From Alcaligenes parafaecalis (GTDB lineage Bacteria; Pseudomonadota; Gammaproteobacteria; Burkholderiales; Burkholderiaceae_B): 64,000 nt of DNA. How positions within the stretch are numbered: position 1 is the first letter of the stretch; every line of letters begins with the position of its first letter. Location: NCBI RefSeq assembly GCF_026344135.1, contig NZ_JAPKNA010000002.1, positions 558,001 through 622,000 on the forward strand, in the 5' to 3' direction. Position numbers and translations under genes: made by a program. Under the pieces are notes generated by a model. It was not told the DNA's origin, did no database searches, and saw only the letters and a program-made list of their open reading frames with translations. Below, piece after piece: positions 17,046 through 25,240 of this stretch.

Positions 17046-17789
17046 ATGTTTATGGCTGAATCACCGCAAACCACTTCTCAGACTGTCGCTCCCTCCCGTT
17101 CGCGGGGCGGGGCGTCTATCATTGCATTAGCTGTATTAGTCGGCGTGCTGTTGGGCGGCGGAGGCCTGTGGCTATATCGCAGTCTGACGCAACCGGCCGA
17201 TCAGTCCGAACAAATTCAGTTGGCGATGCAGAATTTGACGCGTAGCCAGCAATCCTTGCAGCAGATACAAAGCGAGTTTGAAGGCTTGCGCGGGCAACTG
17301 GTTCTGGAAGAGAGCACCCGCAAGGGTTTGGAAAAGTCCTTGCTCGCTACCCAGACTGAGCTGGCGCAGACACGCGAACAACTGGCCTTTTACGAGCAGT
17401 TGCTCCCTCCAGGCCCCAGCGGCTCTGTCACTGTCCGGGCCTTGGACGTTAGCAAACGGGGCGATTTGCTGGAGTACAAGGTGGTGCTGCAACGTAACGC
17501 CCCAGAAGGAAAGACTTTTTCCGGTCGTCTTCAGTTTCAGTTGACTGGGCGGCAAGGCGGAAAAACCGTTAAAATCGATCTATCACCCAGTTCCGGGCCG
17601 GACTCGGCGCTGGCAGAGTCATCTGTAGAACAGATTGATCCCTTGGTTTTAAACTTCAACCAGTTTCAGCGCGCCATGGGCTGGCTGGCTTTACCGCCAG
17701 ACTTTGAGCCCACCGCCTTGACGCTGAACGTCCTGGAAGGAAGCGTTATCCGCGCCTCCCGCCAGGAAAAAATCGCCCAGCCAGACTAA
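17046..17789 (+). CDS. Single-pass membrane protein with coiled coil (DUF6776-like)
   Basis: A 247-residue protein with one N-terminal membrane helix (about residues 24-44, ALAVLVGVLLGGGGLWLY), then a long coiled coil rich in Gln, Leu and Glu (about 50-115), then a beta-rich domain to the end. It is probably anchored in the inner membrane with its bulk in the periplasm. It resembles the uncharacterised betaproteobacterial family found between argC and erpA, often next to a bactofilin gene. No bactofilin gene is present here. Function unknown; a cell-envelope role is only suggested by topology. A start two codons later is possible. Confidence 0.75.
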   Translation: MFMAESPQTTSQTVAPSRSRGGASIIALAVLVGVLLGGGGLWLYRSLTQPADQSEQIQLAMQNLTRSQQSLQQIQSEFEGLRGQLVLEESTRKGLEKSLLATQTELAQTREQLAFYEQLLPPGPSGSVTVRALDVSKRGDLLEYKVVLQRNAPEGKTFSGRLQFQLTGRQGGKTVKIDLSPSSGPDSALAESSVEQIDPLVLNFNQFQRAMGWLALPPDFEPTALTLNVLEGSVIRASRQEKIAQPD

Positions 17790-17842
17790 TCACCCAACCC
17801 ACGGGTGGTCATGTGCAAGGCGATCACATGATAATTATTCAT

Positions 17843-17858
17843 GCCGGCGGGGGCCGGC
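17843..17858 (+). promoter_or_regulatory. GCCGGC-GGGG-GCCGGC hairpin before erpA
   Basis: Two GCCGGC palindromes spaced 10 bases apart can fold as a 6-base-pair hairpin with loop GGGG. It ends one base before the AGGAG ribosome-binding site of erpA. Each half is also a recognition site for the NgoMIV-type R-M system encoded 500 bases downstream. Effects on erpA translation or on cleavage are untested inference. Confidence 0.4.
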
Positions 17859-17869
17859 AGGAGAACCAC

Positions 17870-18238
17870 ATGAGCACTCTTACCGAATCCGTTGATCTGC
17901 AAGCCCCTCCTTCCCCACTGATCTTTACTGATTCAGCGGTTGAGAAGGTCCGTGAGCTCCTGATTGAAGAAGGCAGCCCCGAACTGAAGCTGCGCGTCTT
18001 CGTGCAAGGTGGCGGCTGTTCCGGCTTCCAGTACGGCTTCACTTTTGACGAACTGGTTAACGACGACGACACCATTATTGATAAAGATGGCGTGCAACTG
18101 CTGGTTGACGCCATGAGCTTCCAATACCTGGTGGGCGCAGAGATTGATTACAAAGACGACCTGGACGGTGCTCAGTTCGTTATCCGTAATCCTAATGCGA
18201 CAACTACCTGCGGTTGCGGCTCTTCCTTCACGATGTAA
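17870..18238 (+). CDS. erpA: Iron-sulfur cluster insertion protein ErpA
   Basis: A 122-residue A-type carrier that passes Fe-S clusters to apo-proteins, including those of isoprenoid biosynthesis. The three cluster-binding cysteines are present: Cys50 in GGGCSGFQYGF, and Cys114 and Cys116 in TTCGCGSSF at the C-terminus. The open frame begins at 17813, but AGGAG eight bases before the ATG at 17870 and the conserved N-terminus fix the start. It is followed by a very strong terminator, and then by the R-M island that separates it from anmK. Confidence 0.96.
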   Translation: MSTLTESVDLQAPPSPLIFTDSAVEKVRELLIEEGSPELKLRVFVQGGGCSGFQYGFTFDELVNDDDTIIDKDGVQLLVDAMSFQYLVGAEIDYKDDLDGAQFVIRNPNATTTCGCGSSFTM

Positions 18239-18289
18239 GAGGGCAGGGCTGGCGCTGATTGTTCAGCGCTGATCACTTTATATAAAAAC

Positions 18290-18324
18290 CCCCGGGCTCT
18301 GATGTTCAGAGCCCGGGGTTTTTT
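18290..18324. terminator. Strong intrinsic terminator after erpA
   Basis: A perfect 13-base-pair stem (18290-18302 with 18306-18318) and TGT loop, with an A-run before and a T-run after. It can act on both strands, also ending the R-M transcript from the right. Confidence 0.93.
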
Positions 18325-18364
18325 GTAGGCTGGTCGGTTTGCGGTGGCTACTTGTCTGTTTGGT

Positions 18365-19228
18365 TTAAATAGCCAGATCAAGCGGTAAATCAGAAATGTC
18401 TTTTAGCCGCTTTCCGTCCACCATGATGGCTAGCATCTCAGCGGCATCATCCATTCCTAGGGTTTGCAGGGTGGTTTGCAGCTCGTAAAGGGCGAAGTGA
18501 TAGACGCAGTCAATATCGCCGGTTCCCAGGGCGATAGACGCTAAGCGGCTTGGTGTTGGTTCTGCCGTGACAACCATGACATGCGGGAGTCGCCCTTTAC
18601 GGTTGCGCACCAGATTGAGTGCTTCAGAGCGTGCGTTCTGGGCGCGGTCACTACGAATCGTCCATTTGCAGGAAATACTGGCGTGCAGTAGCGGACGGCC
18701 TTGGTTTTGCTTTCGTAGGCTGGCTAGCGTTGTTACAGAGCTGTCGACAAGAGTGGTGTGTGCGTTGATGGTGGCGTCATCAACGGTATCGCGCACCACA
18801 ACAACGTCAGGCGTAATGGTGTAGTCGCTGCCCAGGGCGGCGGCTAACTCAGGGTCTCGTTTGGCTGCGCTATCCAGGGCTACCAAGTGCGCGTACTGTT
18901 CATAGCGAGCAATTTCGAGGCGGTCTCGACCTGATACTTGATGAATATCCCAGTTGCCGGGGCGTAGGTGTCCAAGTAGCAAAAAGGTATTGCGTACAAA
19001 GTTAGCGCAGGCGCATTCAAATTGCTTGCCCGAGGTTTGTCCTGCAATGCGTTCGCCTTGCGTTTCTGCTTTCAGCAGGTCGGCAATGCCTTTGGCAATC
19101 CGAATGCTGGGCTTGCTGCTACTGTCTGCGTTACTGACTATGCCTTGGGGGTTGGTGGTTAGTGTGGTTTTGAGTAGTTCGGCATGGAATGCTTTACGAG
19201 CTTCGGAAAACTGGATGAGTTCGCTCAT
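18365..19228 (-). CDS. Type II restriction endonuclease, NgoMIV family (GCCGGC)
   Basis: A 287-residue endonuclease that matches the NgoMIV family closely along its whole length (NgoMIV has 286 residues). It contains QTSGKQFECACANFV, SDYTITPDVVV, and SISCKWTIRSDRAQNAR. The residues that build the NgoMIV active site are present, shifted by one: Asp141, Ser186, Lys188, Asp194 and Glu202. NgoMIV is a tetrameric type IIF enzyme that cuts G/CCGGC at two sites together, so the same specificity is expected. The start codon directly follows the stop of the methyltransferase gene. Base composition is lower in GC than the flanking core genes, suggesting transfer. Confidence 0.93.
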   Translation of the reverse strand: MSELIQFSEARKAFHAELLKTTLTTNPQGIVSNADSSSKPSIRIAKGIADLLKAETQGERIAGQTSGKQFECACANFVRNTFLLLGHLRPGNWDIHQVSGRDRLEIARYEQYAHLVALDSAAKRDPELAAALGSDYTITPDVVVVRDTVDDATINAHTTLVDSSVTTLASLRKQNQGRPLLHASISCKWTIRSDRAQNARSEALNLVRNRKGRLPHVMVVTAEPTPSRLASIALGTGDIDCVYHFALYELQTTLQTLGMDDAAEMLAIMVDGKRLKDISDLPLDLAI

Positions 19229-20185
19229 TTATGCAACCTTGAAAATTCGCTTTGTGCTTAATGCCTTGAAGATTTGATGTGCCACAGCAGCAGCCACAGG
19301 CGGAGGGAATGCATTACCAATTTGGCGGTACATGGCGGTTTTTCTACCATGAAAGGCCCATTCATCAGGGAATCCCTGGATACGTGCCGTCATGCGTGGT
19401 GTTAGGCGAGGCATTCCTACGAAGTCTTTGGGTGGTGCCTCGTCCCATAAACCCATGCCATCAACCCCTAGACCTGCCCATGCTTGTTTGGCCCGCGTGG
19501 GGCCAAGGTCGGGGCCGCCGTGTTTCTTGGAACCGCCAACCAATGTGGGGGCAATAGCATTGGCTTGGTCACGCCAGCGGTCAGCGCCGCGCCAGCCATT
19601 GGCTTTCATGAGATCGTACAGGAGCTCGCCGACTGTGACAGGTGCAATTTGGTTTGCTTCAGGCCACGTGAAATTGTCAGCAAACTCTTTGCGGATACCG
19701 ACAAAAACGACACGAGGTCGTAATTGGGATACGCCATAGTCAGAGGCATTAAGAAGTTTCCAGCTTGGTACATAACCCAGTTTCTTTAGCTGCTTTTCAA
19801 CCTTGTTACGGTAATCCTGAAAGACGGCATCAAGCAGGCCACGCACGTTCTCCAGCATGACTGCTTGGGGTCGGCATTCATCAACCATGCGTATGGCTTC
19901 GGGAAACAGGTCGCGCTCGTCGTCGGCGCCTAGCTGTTTACCTGCCTTGGAAAAAGGAGGGCAAGGGACGCCTCCGGCGACTAAATCGACACCGAGATAA
20001 GGGCGTCCATCGAACTGGCGTAAATCGCCTTCAACAACATTCCAGTCTGGGCGGTTTAGTCGTAATGTGGCGCAAGCGGGAGGTTCAATCTCTACAAGGG
20101 CAGCATGATTGAAACCAGCCATTTCAAGTCCTAGAGCCTGCCCACCAGCACCGGCGCATAGCTCTAATGACATAAATCTATTCAT
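19229..20185 (-). CDS. DNA (cytosine-5) methyltransferase, partner of NgoMIV-type enzyme
   Basis: A 318-residue C5-cytosine methyltransferase. Motif I is LELCAGAGGQALGLE near the N-terminus, motif IV is GGVPCPPFSKAG with catalytic Cys75, motif VI is VMLENVRGLL, motif VIII includes QLRPRVVFVGI, and motifs IX/X are RLTPRMTARIQGFPDEW and QIGNAFPPPVA. It should protect GCCGGC from the neighbouring endonuclease. The stop TAA touches the endonuclease ATG, so the two form a tight operon with the methyltransferase first, a safe order for establishment in a new host. The start may be at 20185 or four codons later. Confidence 0.93.
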   Translation of the reverse strand: MNRFMSLELCAGAGGQALGLEMAGFNHAALVEIEPPACATLRLNRPDWNVVEGDLRQFDGRPYLGVDLVAGGVPCPPFSKAGKQLGADDERDLFPEAIRMVDECRPQAVMLENVRGLLDAVFQDYRNKVEKQLKKLGYVPSWKLLNASDYGVSQLRPRVVFVGIRKEFADNFTWPEANQIAPVTVGELLYDLMKANGWRGADRWRDQANAIAPTLVGGSKKHGGPDLGPTRAKQAWAGLGVDGMGLWDEAPPKDFVGMPRLTPRMTARIQGFPDEWAFHGRKTAMYRQIGNAFPPPVAAAVAHQIFKALSTKRIFKVA

Positions 20186-20285
20186 GGTCTTTCTCTAAGA
20201 GTTGCTTGAGCCTAAGCTCTTTTTGCTCTGCACTGTAGCATGCGCGCTAAATGGCACAGTCTACTGAATTGGTGGATCAGTGCTG

Positions 20286-20316
20286 ATTATATATACAGTT
20301 TTTTGTGATCAATCAA
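20286..20316 (-). promoter_or_regulatory. Candidate promoter of the R-M operon
   Basis: On the reverse strand a TATAAT (plus-strand 20286-20291) is preceded by TTGATC (15-base spacer) and overlapping TTGATT (19-base spacer). The region is AT-rich compared with its neighbours. Spacing is not ideal, so the assignment is tentative. Confidence 0.35.
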
Positions 20317-20463
20317 TACTACGGTGGTGCATCTGGTCTCTATTGCCTTATGACTGGAGACCGACTGGCTAATGGTTAATGGCTGCTTGGAGGTTTGCGT
20401 TGTTGGCGCTTGTCAGGGCGAGGAGGTGCTGAGGTACAGCGTTGTACTTATTACGAAGGCTGT

Positions 20464-21561
20464 CTATGCCGGATAACAAGCACCCAGCACCGTGGCACGT
20501 CGCGCACCTGTCACGGCGGGCAGCCCTGCAGGGATGCGTTCGATATGGGCGTAAGCCAGCCAGGCAAAGGCCAGGGCTTCGATGGATTGCGGATCCATGC
20601 CCAGCTCGGCGCTGGAGCGGATGGGCATCGCCACCAGATTGCCCAAGCGTTTCAGCATGGCTGGATTGGCAGCGCCACCGCCACACACAATCAATTCCTG
20701 AGTCTGATCTGCGTAAGAGCGGATAGCCTGTGCAATGCTATGAACAGTCAGATCCATCAGAGTGGATTGCACCACAGCAGGCTGAAGCTCGCTTTTAGGA
20801 TCAATACGATCCAGATGCTCCTGCAGCCACCCCAGGTTGAACAGATCACGGCCTGTGGATTTAGGCGCAGGCAGAGCAAACCAGGGTTCGCTTAACAGGC
20901 TGGCAAGCAGGGCGGGGTCAGAGGCGGCGCTATTGGCCCACTGCCCATCTTTATCGTAGGGCTGGCCTTGATGTTTGTTCACCCAGGCATCCAGCAGCAT
21001 ATTTGCCGGGCCGGTATCGAAGCCAAACACATCACACCCAGGCAGCAGCAGGGAGATATTCGCAATCCCGCCCAGATTCAGAATGACGCGTCCGTGCTCG
21101 TGGCGGAAAAGCGCCTCATGAACGATAGGCACCAAAGGCGCACCTTGGCCACCCGCTGCGATATCCCGGCTGCGGAAATCCGCAATTACATCCACCCCGC
21201 AGCGCTCGGCCAGCAGGGCAGGGGCATTCAATTGCAGGGTATAGCCTTGGTCAGGCGCATGGCGGATAGTCTGTCCATGTACGCCAATCGCGCGGATCAG
21301 GTCTTTTTCCGGGCCTTGAGTCCAGGGCAGGCAAGCCTGGGCGTAGAGTTTGGTAAGCTGCAGGGCGGCCATACTGGCGCGGGCCAGCTCATTGTGCCCG
21401 GGGTGCTGCAAAGCCAGCAGCTCGTCTCGCAGAGCGGTTGGCATGGGCAGGCTGTGGGTTTGGTGTATCTGTGCCCCCTGCGGGCCGAAGGATGCCAGCA
21501 CGGCATCTACACCGTCCATGCTGGTACCAGACATCAGTCCGATAAACAGGGGGGCTTGCAT
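20464..21561 (-). CDS. anmK: Anhydro-N-acetylmuramic acid kinase
   Basis: A 365-residue kinase of peptidoglycan recycling that converts 1,6-anhydro-N-acetylmuramic acid to N-acetylmuramic acid 6-phosphate in the cytoplasm. The phosphate-binding start LMSGTSMDGVDAVLASF is characteristic, followed by GVHGQTIRHAP, RVILNLGGIANISLLLPG and GFDTGPANMLLDAW, and CGGGAANPAMLKRL near the C-terminus. It begins 4 bases after the stop of the M23 endopeptidase gene, so cell-wall cleavage and recycling genes sit in one operon. In relatives this pair directly follows erpA; here the R-M genes lie between. Confidence 0.95.
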   Translation of the reverse strand: MQAPLFIGLMSGTSMDGVDAVLASFGPQGAQIHQTHSLPMPTALRDELLALQHPGHNELARASMAALQLTKLYAQACLPWTQGPEKDLIRAIGVHGQTIRHAPDQGYTLQLNAPALLAERCGVDVIADFRSRDIAAGGQGAPLVPIVHEALFRHEHGRVILNLGGIANISLLLPGCDVFGFDTGPANMLLDAWVNKHQGQPYDKDGQWANSAASDPALLASLLSEPWFALPAPKSTGRDLFNLGWLQEHLDRIDPKSELQPAVVQSTLMDLTVHSIAQAIRSYADQTQELIVCGGGAANPAMLKRLGNLVAMPIRSSAELGMDPQSIEALAFAWLAYAHIERIPAGLPAVTGARRATVLGACYPA

Positions 21562-21565
21562 AGGC

Positions 21566-22933
21566 TTAGCGGCTGGCCAACGCTACAGGCTCGTCGCCTG
21601 TGTGCAGCAAGGCAAAGCTGTTCTGGTAGGAAGCCAGTGTTTGCTGGAACTGCTTGCGTTGTGGAGCATCCAGTACACGTGCCACGGGCAGGTCTACCGA
21701 CAGCGGATCAATTGCTTTTTGTGCAATGCGGAATTCGTAGTGCAGGTGCGGGCCGGTCGCCCAGCCGGTTGAGCCGACGTAACCAATCAGTTGACCTTGC
21801 TCGACGCGATCACCCTTGCGCAGGCCTGCTGCAAAGCGGCTTTGGTGGGCGTACAGCGTGGTGAACTCACCGTGGTGTTTAAGAATGATGGTGTTGCCGT
21901 AACCGTTCTGGCGCCCTACGAACTCAACGACGCCGTCCGCTGTTGCATGGATAGGGGTGCCAGAAGGGGCTGCGTAGTCCACGCCCTTGTGGTCGCGCCA
22001 GCCGCCATGTACAGGATGGCGGCGACCGCCAAAGGTGGAGCTGATACGGGTGAACTTCAGGGCGGTACGCAGGAAAGCGCCTTTCAGGCTTTGGCCGCTG
22101 AAGTCGTAGTAACCGCCGGAGCCATTGTCAGGCTGGAACCAGGCGGCTTCATGGGTTTTGCCCTGATTGATGAACTCCACCGCCAGCAAGCGGCCCGAAC
22201 CCACGTCCTGGCCTTCGTGGCCATAGGACTCGTAGACCACGCGGAAGCTGTCGCCTTTGCGCAGGTCTTTCAGGAAGTCGATCTTGCTGCCCATCACATC
22301 TGCCATTTGCAAGGTGATGTTGTCGGGAATACCGGCCTGATCGCTGGCACCAAACAGCGAGCTATTGATAGTGGCTTGAGCCACGCGCACTCGGGTCTGG
22401 GTGAGGTCGGTCTGCTCCTGGGCGATAAAGCCATCCTCGCCATTGGGACGGACTTCCAGCCAGCGGGCCAGGCCCTGGCCAGATTGTTCGGAGTACGGTG
22501 TGTGACGGTAGCGCAGCCACTGCAAGTTGCCATTGGCATCCAGCGCGGCTTGTACGGTACGGCCGGGATACAGCTTGTAGATAGATCGCGCTTGCTTGTC
22601 GTGCGTCAGAAACTGTAGCAAACCTTCTTCGCTGACTTCCATGCGCTGAAGCAGGGCGGACAGGGTGTCGCCACGGCGGATGCGGGTTTCAGTAATGTAG
22701 GCTTGCTGGTCCTGAGCCTGCAGCACGGTCAGGTCTGACGGCAAAGTCAAGGCCGTGCGTGCTTGGTAGATCAGGGGTTCGGGGCTGCTGGGCATCACCA
22801 CGGCAAGGGCACCAGCGGCGACGAAAGAGCCAAGGGCAAGCGTGATTAAACCGGCGCGGATAAAAAGGGCTCGGGCGGACCGAGGCTGGTGGATGTCGAG
22901 GTGGGAGGAGGAGCGTTTCCCTTTGCTGAACAT
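21566..22933 (-). CDS. M23-family peptidoglycan endopeptidase (MepM-like)
   Basis: A 455-residue envelope protein. A single membrane helix or signal anchor lies near residues 28-48. An OapA/LysM-like segment (RIRRGDTLSALLQRM) follows, and a LytM/M23 domain occupies the last 170 residues. Zinc-site motifs are complete: HPVHGGWRDHKGVDYAAP (H..D), LYAHQSRF and GPHLHYEFR. It should cut peptide cross-links during wall growth. The frame is open to 22972. I chose the ATG at 22931-22933, which gives a short cytoplasmic tail as in relatives; AAGG lies about 10 bases before it. It is divergent from tyrS and upstream of anmK in the same operon. Confidence 0.9.
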   Translation of the reverse strand: MFSKGKRSSSHLDIHQPRSARALFIRAGLITLALGSFVAAGALAVVMPSSPEPLIYQARTALTLPSDLTVLQAQDQQAYITETRIRRGDTLSALLQRMEVSEEGLLQFLTHDKQARSIYKLYPGRTVQAALDANGNLQWLRYRHTPYSEQSGQGLARWLEVRPNGEDGFIAQEQTDLTQTRVRVAQATINSSLFGASDQAGIPDNITLQMADVMGSKIDFLKDLRKGDSFRVVYESYGHEGQDVGSGRLLAVEFINQGKTHEAAWFQPDNGSGGYYDFSGQSLKGAFLRTALKFTRISSTFGGRRHPVHGGWRDHKGVDYAAPSGTPIHATADGVVEFVGRQNGYGNTIILKHHGEFTTLYAHQSRFAAGLRKGDRVEQGQLIGYVGSTGWATGPHLHYEFRIAQKAIDPLSVDLPVARVLDAPQRKQFQQTLASYQNSFALLHTGDEPVALASR

Positions 22934-23175
22934 AAAACCAGAACCTTGTTGGATGTACGGTTCACCGTCCACCCGGCTGGCAGGCGGAGGTCAGTTGTAC
23001 TGGGCGGACAGAACATTCCAGCCCTGGCAATCTGACCTGCGCGGGAATGATAAAATAATTGGGTTTACGAAACTTTGCTCAATTCTTAAGCACGTGTCGC
23101 AATAGCAGGCTATCCTAGCGCATTAGGCTTAATTTTTCGAGCATTTTTACTCATTAGTTTGTCACCAGATTTGTT

Positions 23176-24402
23176 ATGTCATCCCCCTCAGAGCCCCTTT
23201 CTCCAGAAGTCCTGGCTGATTTAGCCATTGTCAAACGTGGTTGCGACGAATTGCTCGTCGAATCCGAGTTTGCCCGCAAACTGGCGCGCAGCCATGCAAC
23301 AGGACAGCCCTTGCGGATTAAGCTGGGTCTGGACCCCACGGCTCCCGATATTCATCTGGGGCACACGGTGGTGCTCAACAAGATGCGCCAGCTACAGGAT
23401 CTGGGGCATACCGTCATCTTCTTGATTGGCGACTTCACCTCGACCATCGGAGATCCCAGCGGCCGCAACACCACCCGCCCGCCTTTGACGCCCGAGCAGG
23501 TCATTGCCAACGCCAAGACCTACTACGAGCAGGCTTCGCTGGTTCTGGACCCCGCCCGTACGGAAGTTCGCTACAACTCCGAATGGTGCGACAAGCTCGG
23601 TTCGCGCGGCATGATTCAATTGGCTTCCCGCTATACCGTGGCCCGCATGATGGAGCGTGATGATTTCACCAAACGCTTCAAAGCGAATCAGCCTATCTCG
23701 GTGCACGAGTTTCTGTACCCCTTATTGCAGGGCTACGATTCCGTTCAATTGAAAGCCGATGTGGAATTGGGCGGTACCGACCAGAAATTCAATTTGCTGG
23801 TGGGCCGTGAATTGCAAAAAGAATATGGTCAGGAACAGCAATGTATTTTGACCATGCCATTGCTGGTGGGTTTGGACGGCGTAGAGAAAATGTCCAAGTC
23901 CAAAGGCAATTACATTGGTATCAGTGAAACGCCGGACTCCATGTTCGGCAAGTTGATGTCCATCTCCGACACCTTGATGTGGCGTTACTTCGAGCTGCTG
24001 TCTTTCCGCAGCCTGGAAGACATTGCCGGTCTGCAAAAGCAGATTGAAGAAGGCCGTAACCCACGCGAAGTGAAAGTGGAGCTGGCACAGGAGATCGTCA
24101 CGCGTTTCCACAATGCCCAAGCCGCCGAGCAGGCACTGGAAACCTTTGATGCCCGTTTCCGTCGTGGCGAAATGCCCGAAGATATGCCCGAGGTCACCGT
24201 GGCTGGCGAACTGGTCTTGCTGCGTGTCTTGCGCGAAGCGGGTCTGGTTGCTTCCAGCAGCGAAGCCCAGCGCAACGTGGAGCAGGGCGGTGTGCGCATT
24301 AATGGCGAGCGTGTGGACGATAAAGGTTTGCAACTGGAGCCGGGCAGCTATGTGCTGCAAGTGGGCAAGCGCAAGTTTGCGCGCGTCACTTTGACCGGCT
24401 GA
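23176..24402 (+). CDS. tyrS: Tyrosyl-tRNA synthetase
   Basis: A 408-residue class I synthetase that charges tRNA-Tyr. It has the HIGH-type signature HLGH at residues 60-63 within APDIHLGHTVVLNK, and the KMSKS loop in GVEKMSKSKGNYIG around residue 235. A C-terminal S4 RNA-binding domain follows (residues about 340-405, NVEQGGVRINGERV). Domain order and length match the proteobacterial enzyme group with the HLGH variant. The ribosome-binding site is weak. The gene is divergent from the M23 peptidase gene, with 242 bases between. Confidence 0.96.
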   Translation: MSSPSEPLSPEVLADLAIVKRGCDELLVESEFARKLARSHATGQPLRIKLGLDPTAPDIHLGHTVVLNKMRQLQDLGHTVIFLIGDFTSTIGDPSGRNTTRPPLTPEQVIANAKTYYEQASLVLDPARTEVRYNSEWCDKLGSRGMIQLASRYTVARMMERDDFTKRFKANQPISVHEFLYPLLQGYDSVQLKADVELGGTDQKFNLLVGRELQKEYGQEQQCILTMPLLVGLDGVEKMSKSKGNYIGISETPDSMFGKLMSISDTLMWRYFELLSFRSLEDIAGLQKQIEEGRNPREVKVELAQEIVTRFHNAQAAEQALETFDARFRRGEMPEDMPEVTVAGELVLLRVLREAGLVASSSEAQRNVEQGGVRINGERVDDKGLQLEPGSYVLQVGKRKFARVTLTG

Positions 24403-24421
24403 TTGATTGTGGAGGTCTGCA

Positions 24422-25057
24422 ATGAAACTGCGTAGTGATTCTTTTCAAGATCAGAGCGTGATTCCTGAGCGTCTGGCATTTTGCCGTTACGACGCTCAAT
24501 CAAGAGTCGCCTTGGCTGGTAACGCCAATCCGCATCTGGAATGGTCCGATGTTCCCGAGCAGACCCAATCCTTCGTGGTTATTTGCCACGACCCCGATGT
24601 CCCTAGCAAGCCGGATGATGTGAATCAGGACGGACGCGAGGTACCGGCAGATTTGCCACGGGTGGATTTCTTCCATTGGGTCTTGATCAACGTCTCGCCC
24701 GAATTGCGTAGTCTGGCAGAAGGCTCTTATTCCAAGGGCATTACGCCACGCGGTAAAGCCGGTCCATTGGCTCTGGACGATACTCGTCAGGGCGTGAACG
24801 ACTATACCAACTGGTTTGCCAGTGACCGCGACATGAACGGTGACTACTTCGGCTACGACGGCCCGTGCCCCCCGTGGAACGACGCCTTGCCGCACCGTTA
24901 TGTCTTTACTGTTTACGCCCTGGATATTGCCGAGCTGCCTCTGGAAGGTCGCTTCAATGGTCAGGACGTATTGCGCGCCATGGAAGGTCATATCCTGGGA
25001 CGTGCCGCCTTGACCGGCGTGTACACCCTGAATCCCCGTTTGATCCAGCAATCCTGA
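24422..25057 (+). CDS. YbhB/YbcL family Raf-kinase-inhibitor-like protein
   Basis: A 211-residue member of the PEBP family. It begins MKLRSDSFQDQSVIPERLAF and contains the ligand-pocket segments VVICHDPDVPSKPDDV, DFFHWVLINVSP, and GYDGPCPPWNDALPHRYVF, typical of the bacterial YbhB group. The bacterial role is unknown; some members inhibit proteases or bind anions. It carries extra internal residues compared with the short E. coli form. GGAGG six bases before the ATG at 24422 fixes the start over the ATG at 24407. It lies 19 bases after tyrS, so co-transcription is likely. Confidence 0.88.
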   Translation: MKLRSDSFQDQSVIPERLAFCRYDAQSRVALAGNANPHLEWSDVPEQTQSFVVICHDPDVPSKPDDVNQDGREVPADLPRVDFFHWVLINVSPELRSLAEGSYSKGITPRGKAGPLALDDTRQGVNDYTNWFASDRDMNGDYFGYDGPCPPWNDALPHRYVFTVYALDIAELPLEGRFNGQDVLRAMEGHILGRAALTGVYTLNPRLIQQS

Positions 25058-25064
25058 TTCCCCA

Positions 25065-25108
25065 AGGCGGACTGCTTGAGTTTTTTTCATATTCTCTTGA
25101 GTCCGCCT
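25065..25108. repeat. Spaced inverted repeat before glyA
   Basis: AGGCGGACT (25065-25073) and AGTCCGCCT (25100-25108) are perfect inverted arms separated by 26 bases that include a T-run. This could act as a weak terminator for ybhB or as a regulatory site upstream of glyA. No function can be assigned. Confidence 0.35.
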
Positions 25109-25240
25109 GCCGCCGCCTTACTTATTTTCACTTTTTTTGGGGTTTCTGCCACCAGAGGCGTTTGTCTCGGTGGTTTCCCGTGCTTCCGCGCTAAAATACC
25201 GCTTTCTTAGTTTGCTACCACTTTATCCTTAGGAACCCTC

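Noticed and set aside
17841..17873. 11-codon mini-ORF whose stop overlaps the erpA start
   Set aside because: It lacks a ribosome-binding site of its own, so I do not annotate it as a leader peptide. The hairpin is the more convincing feature.
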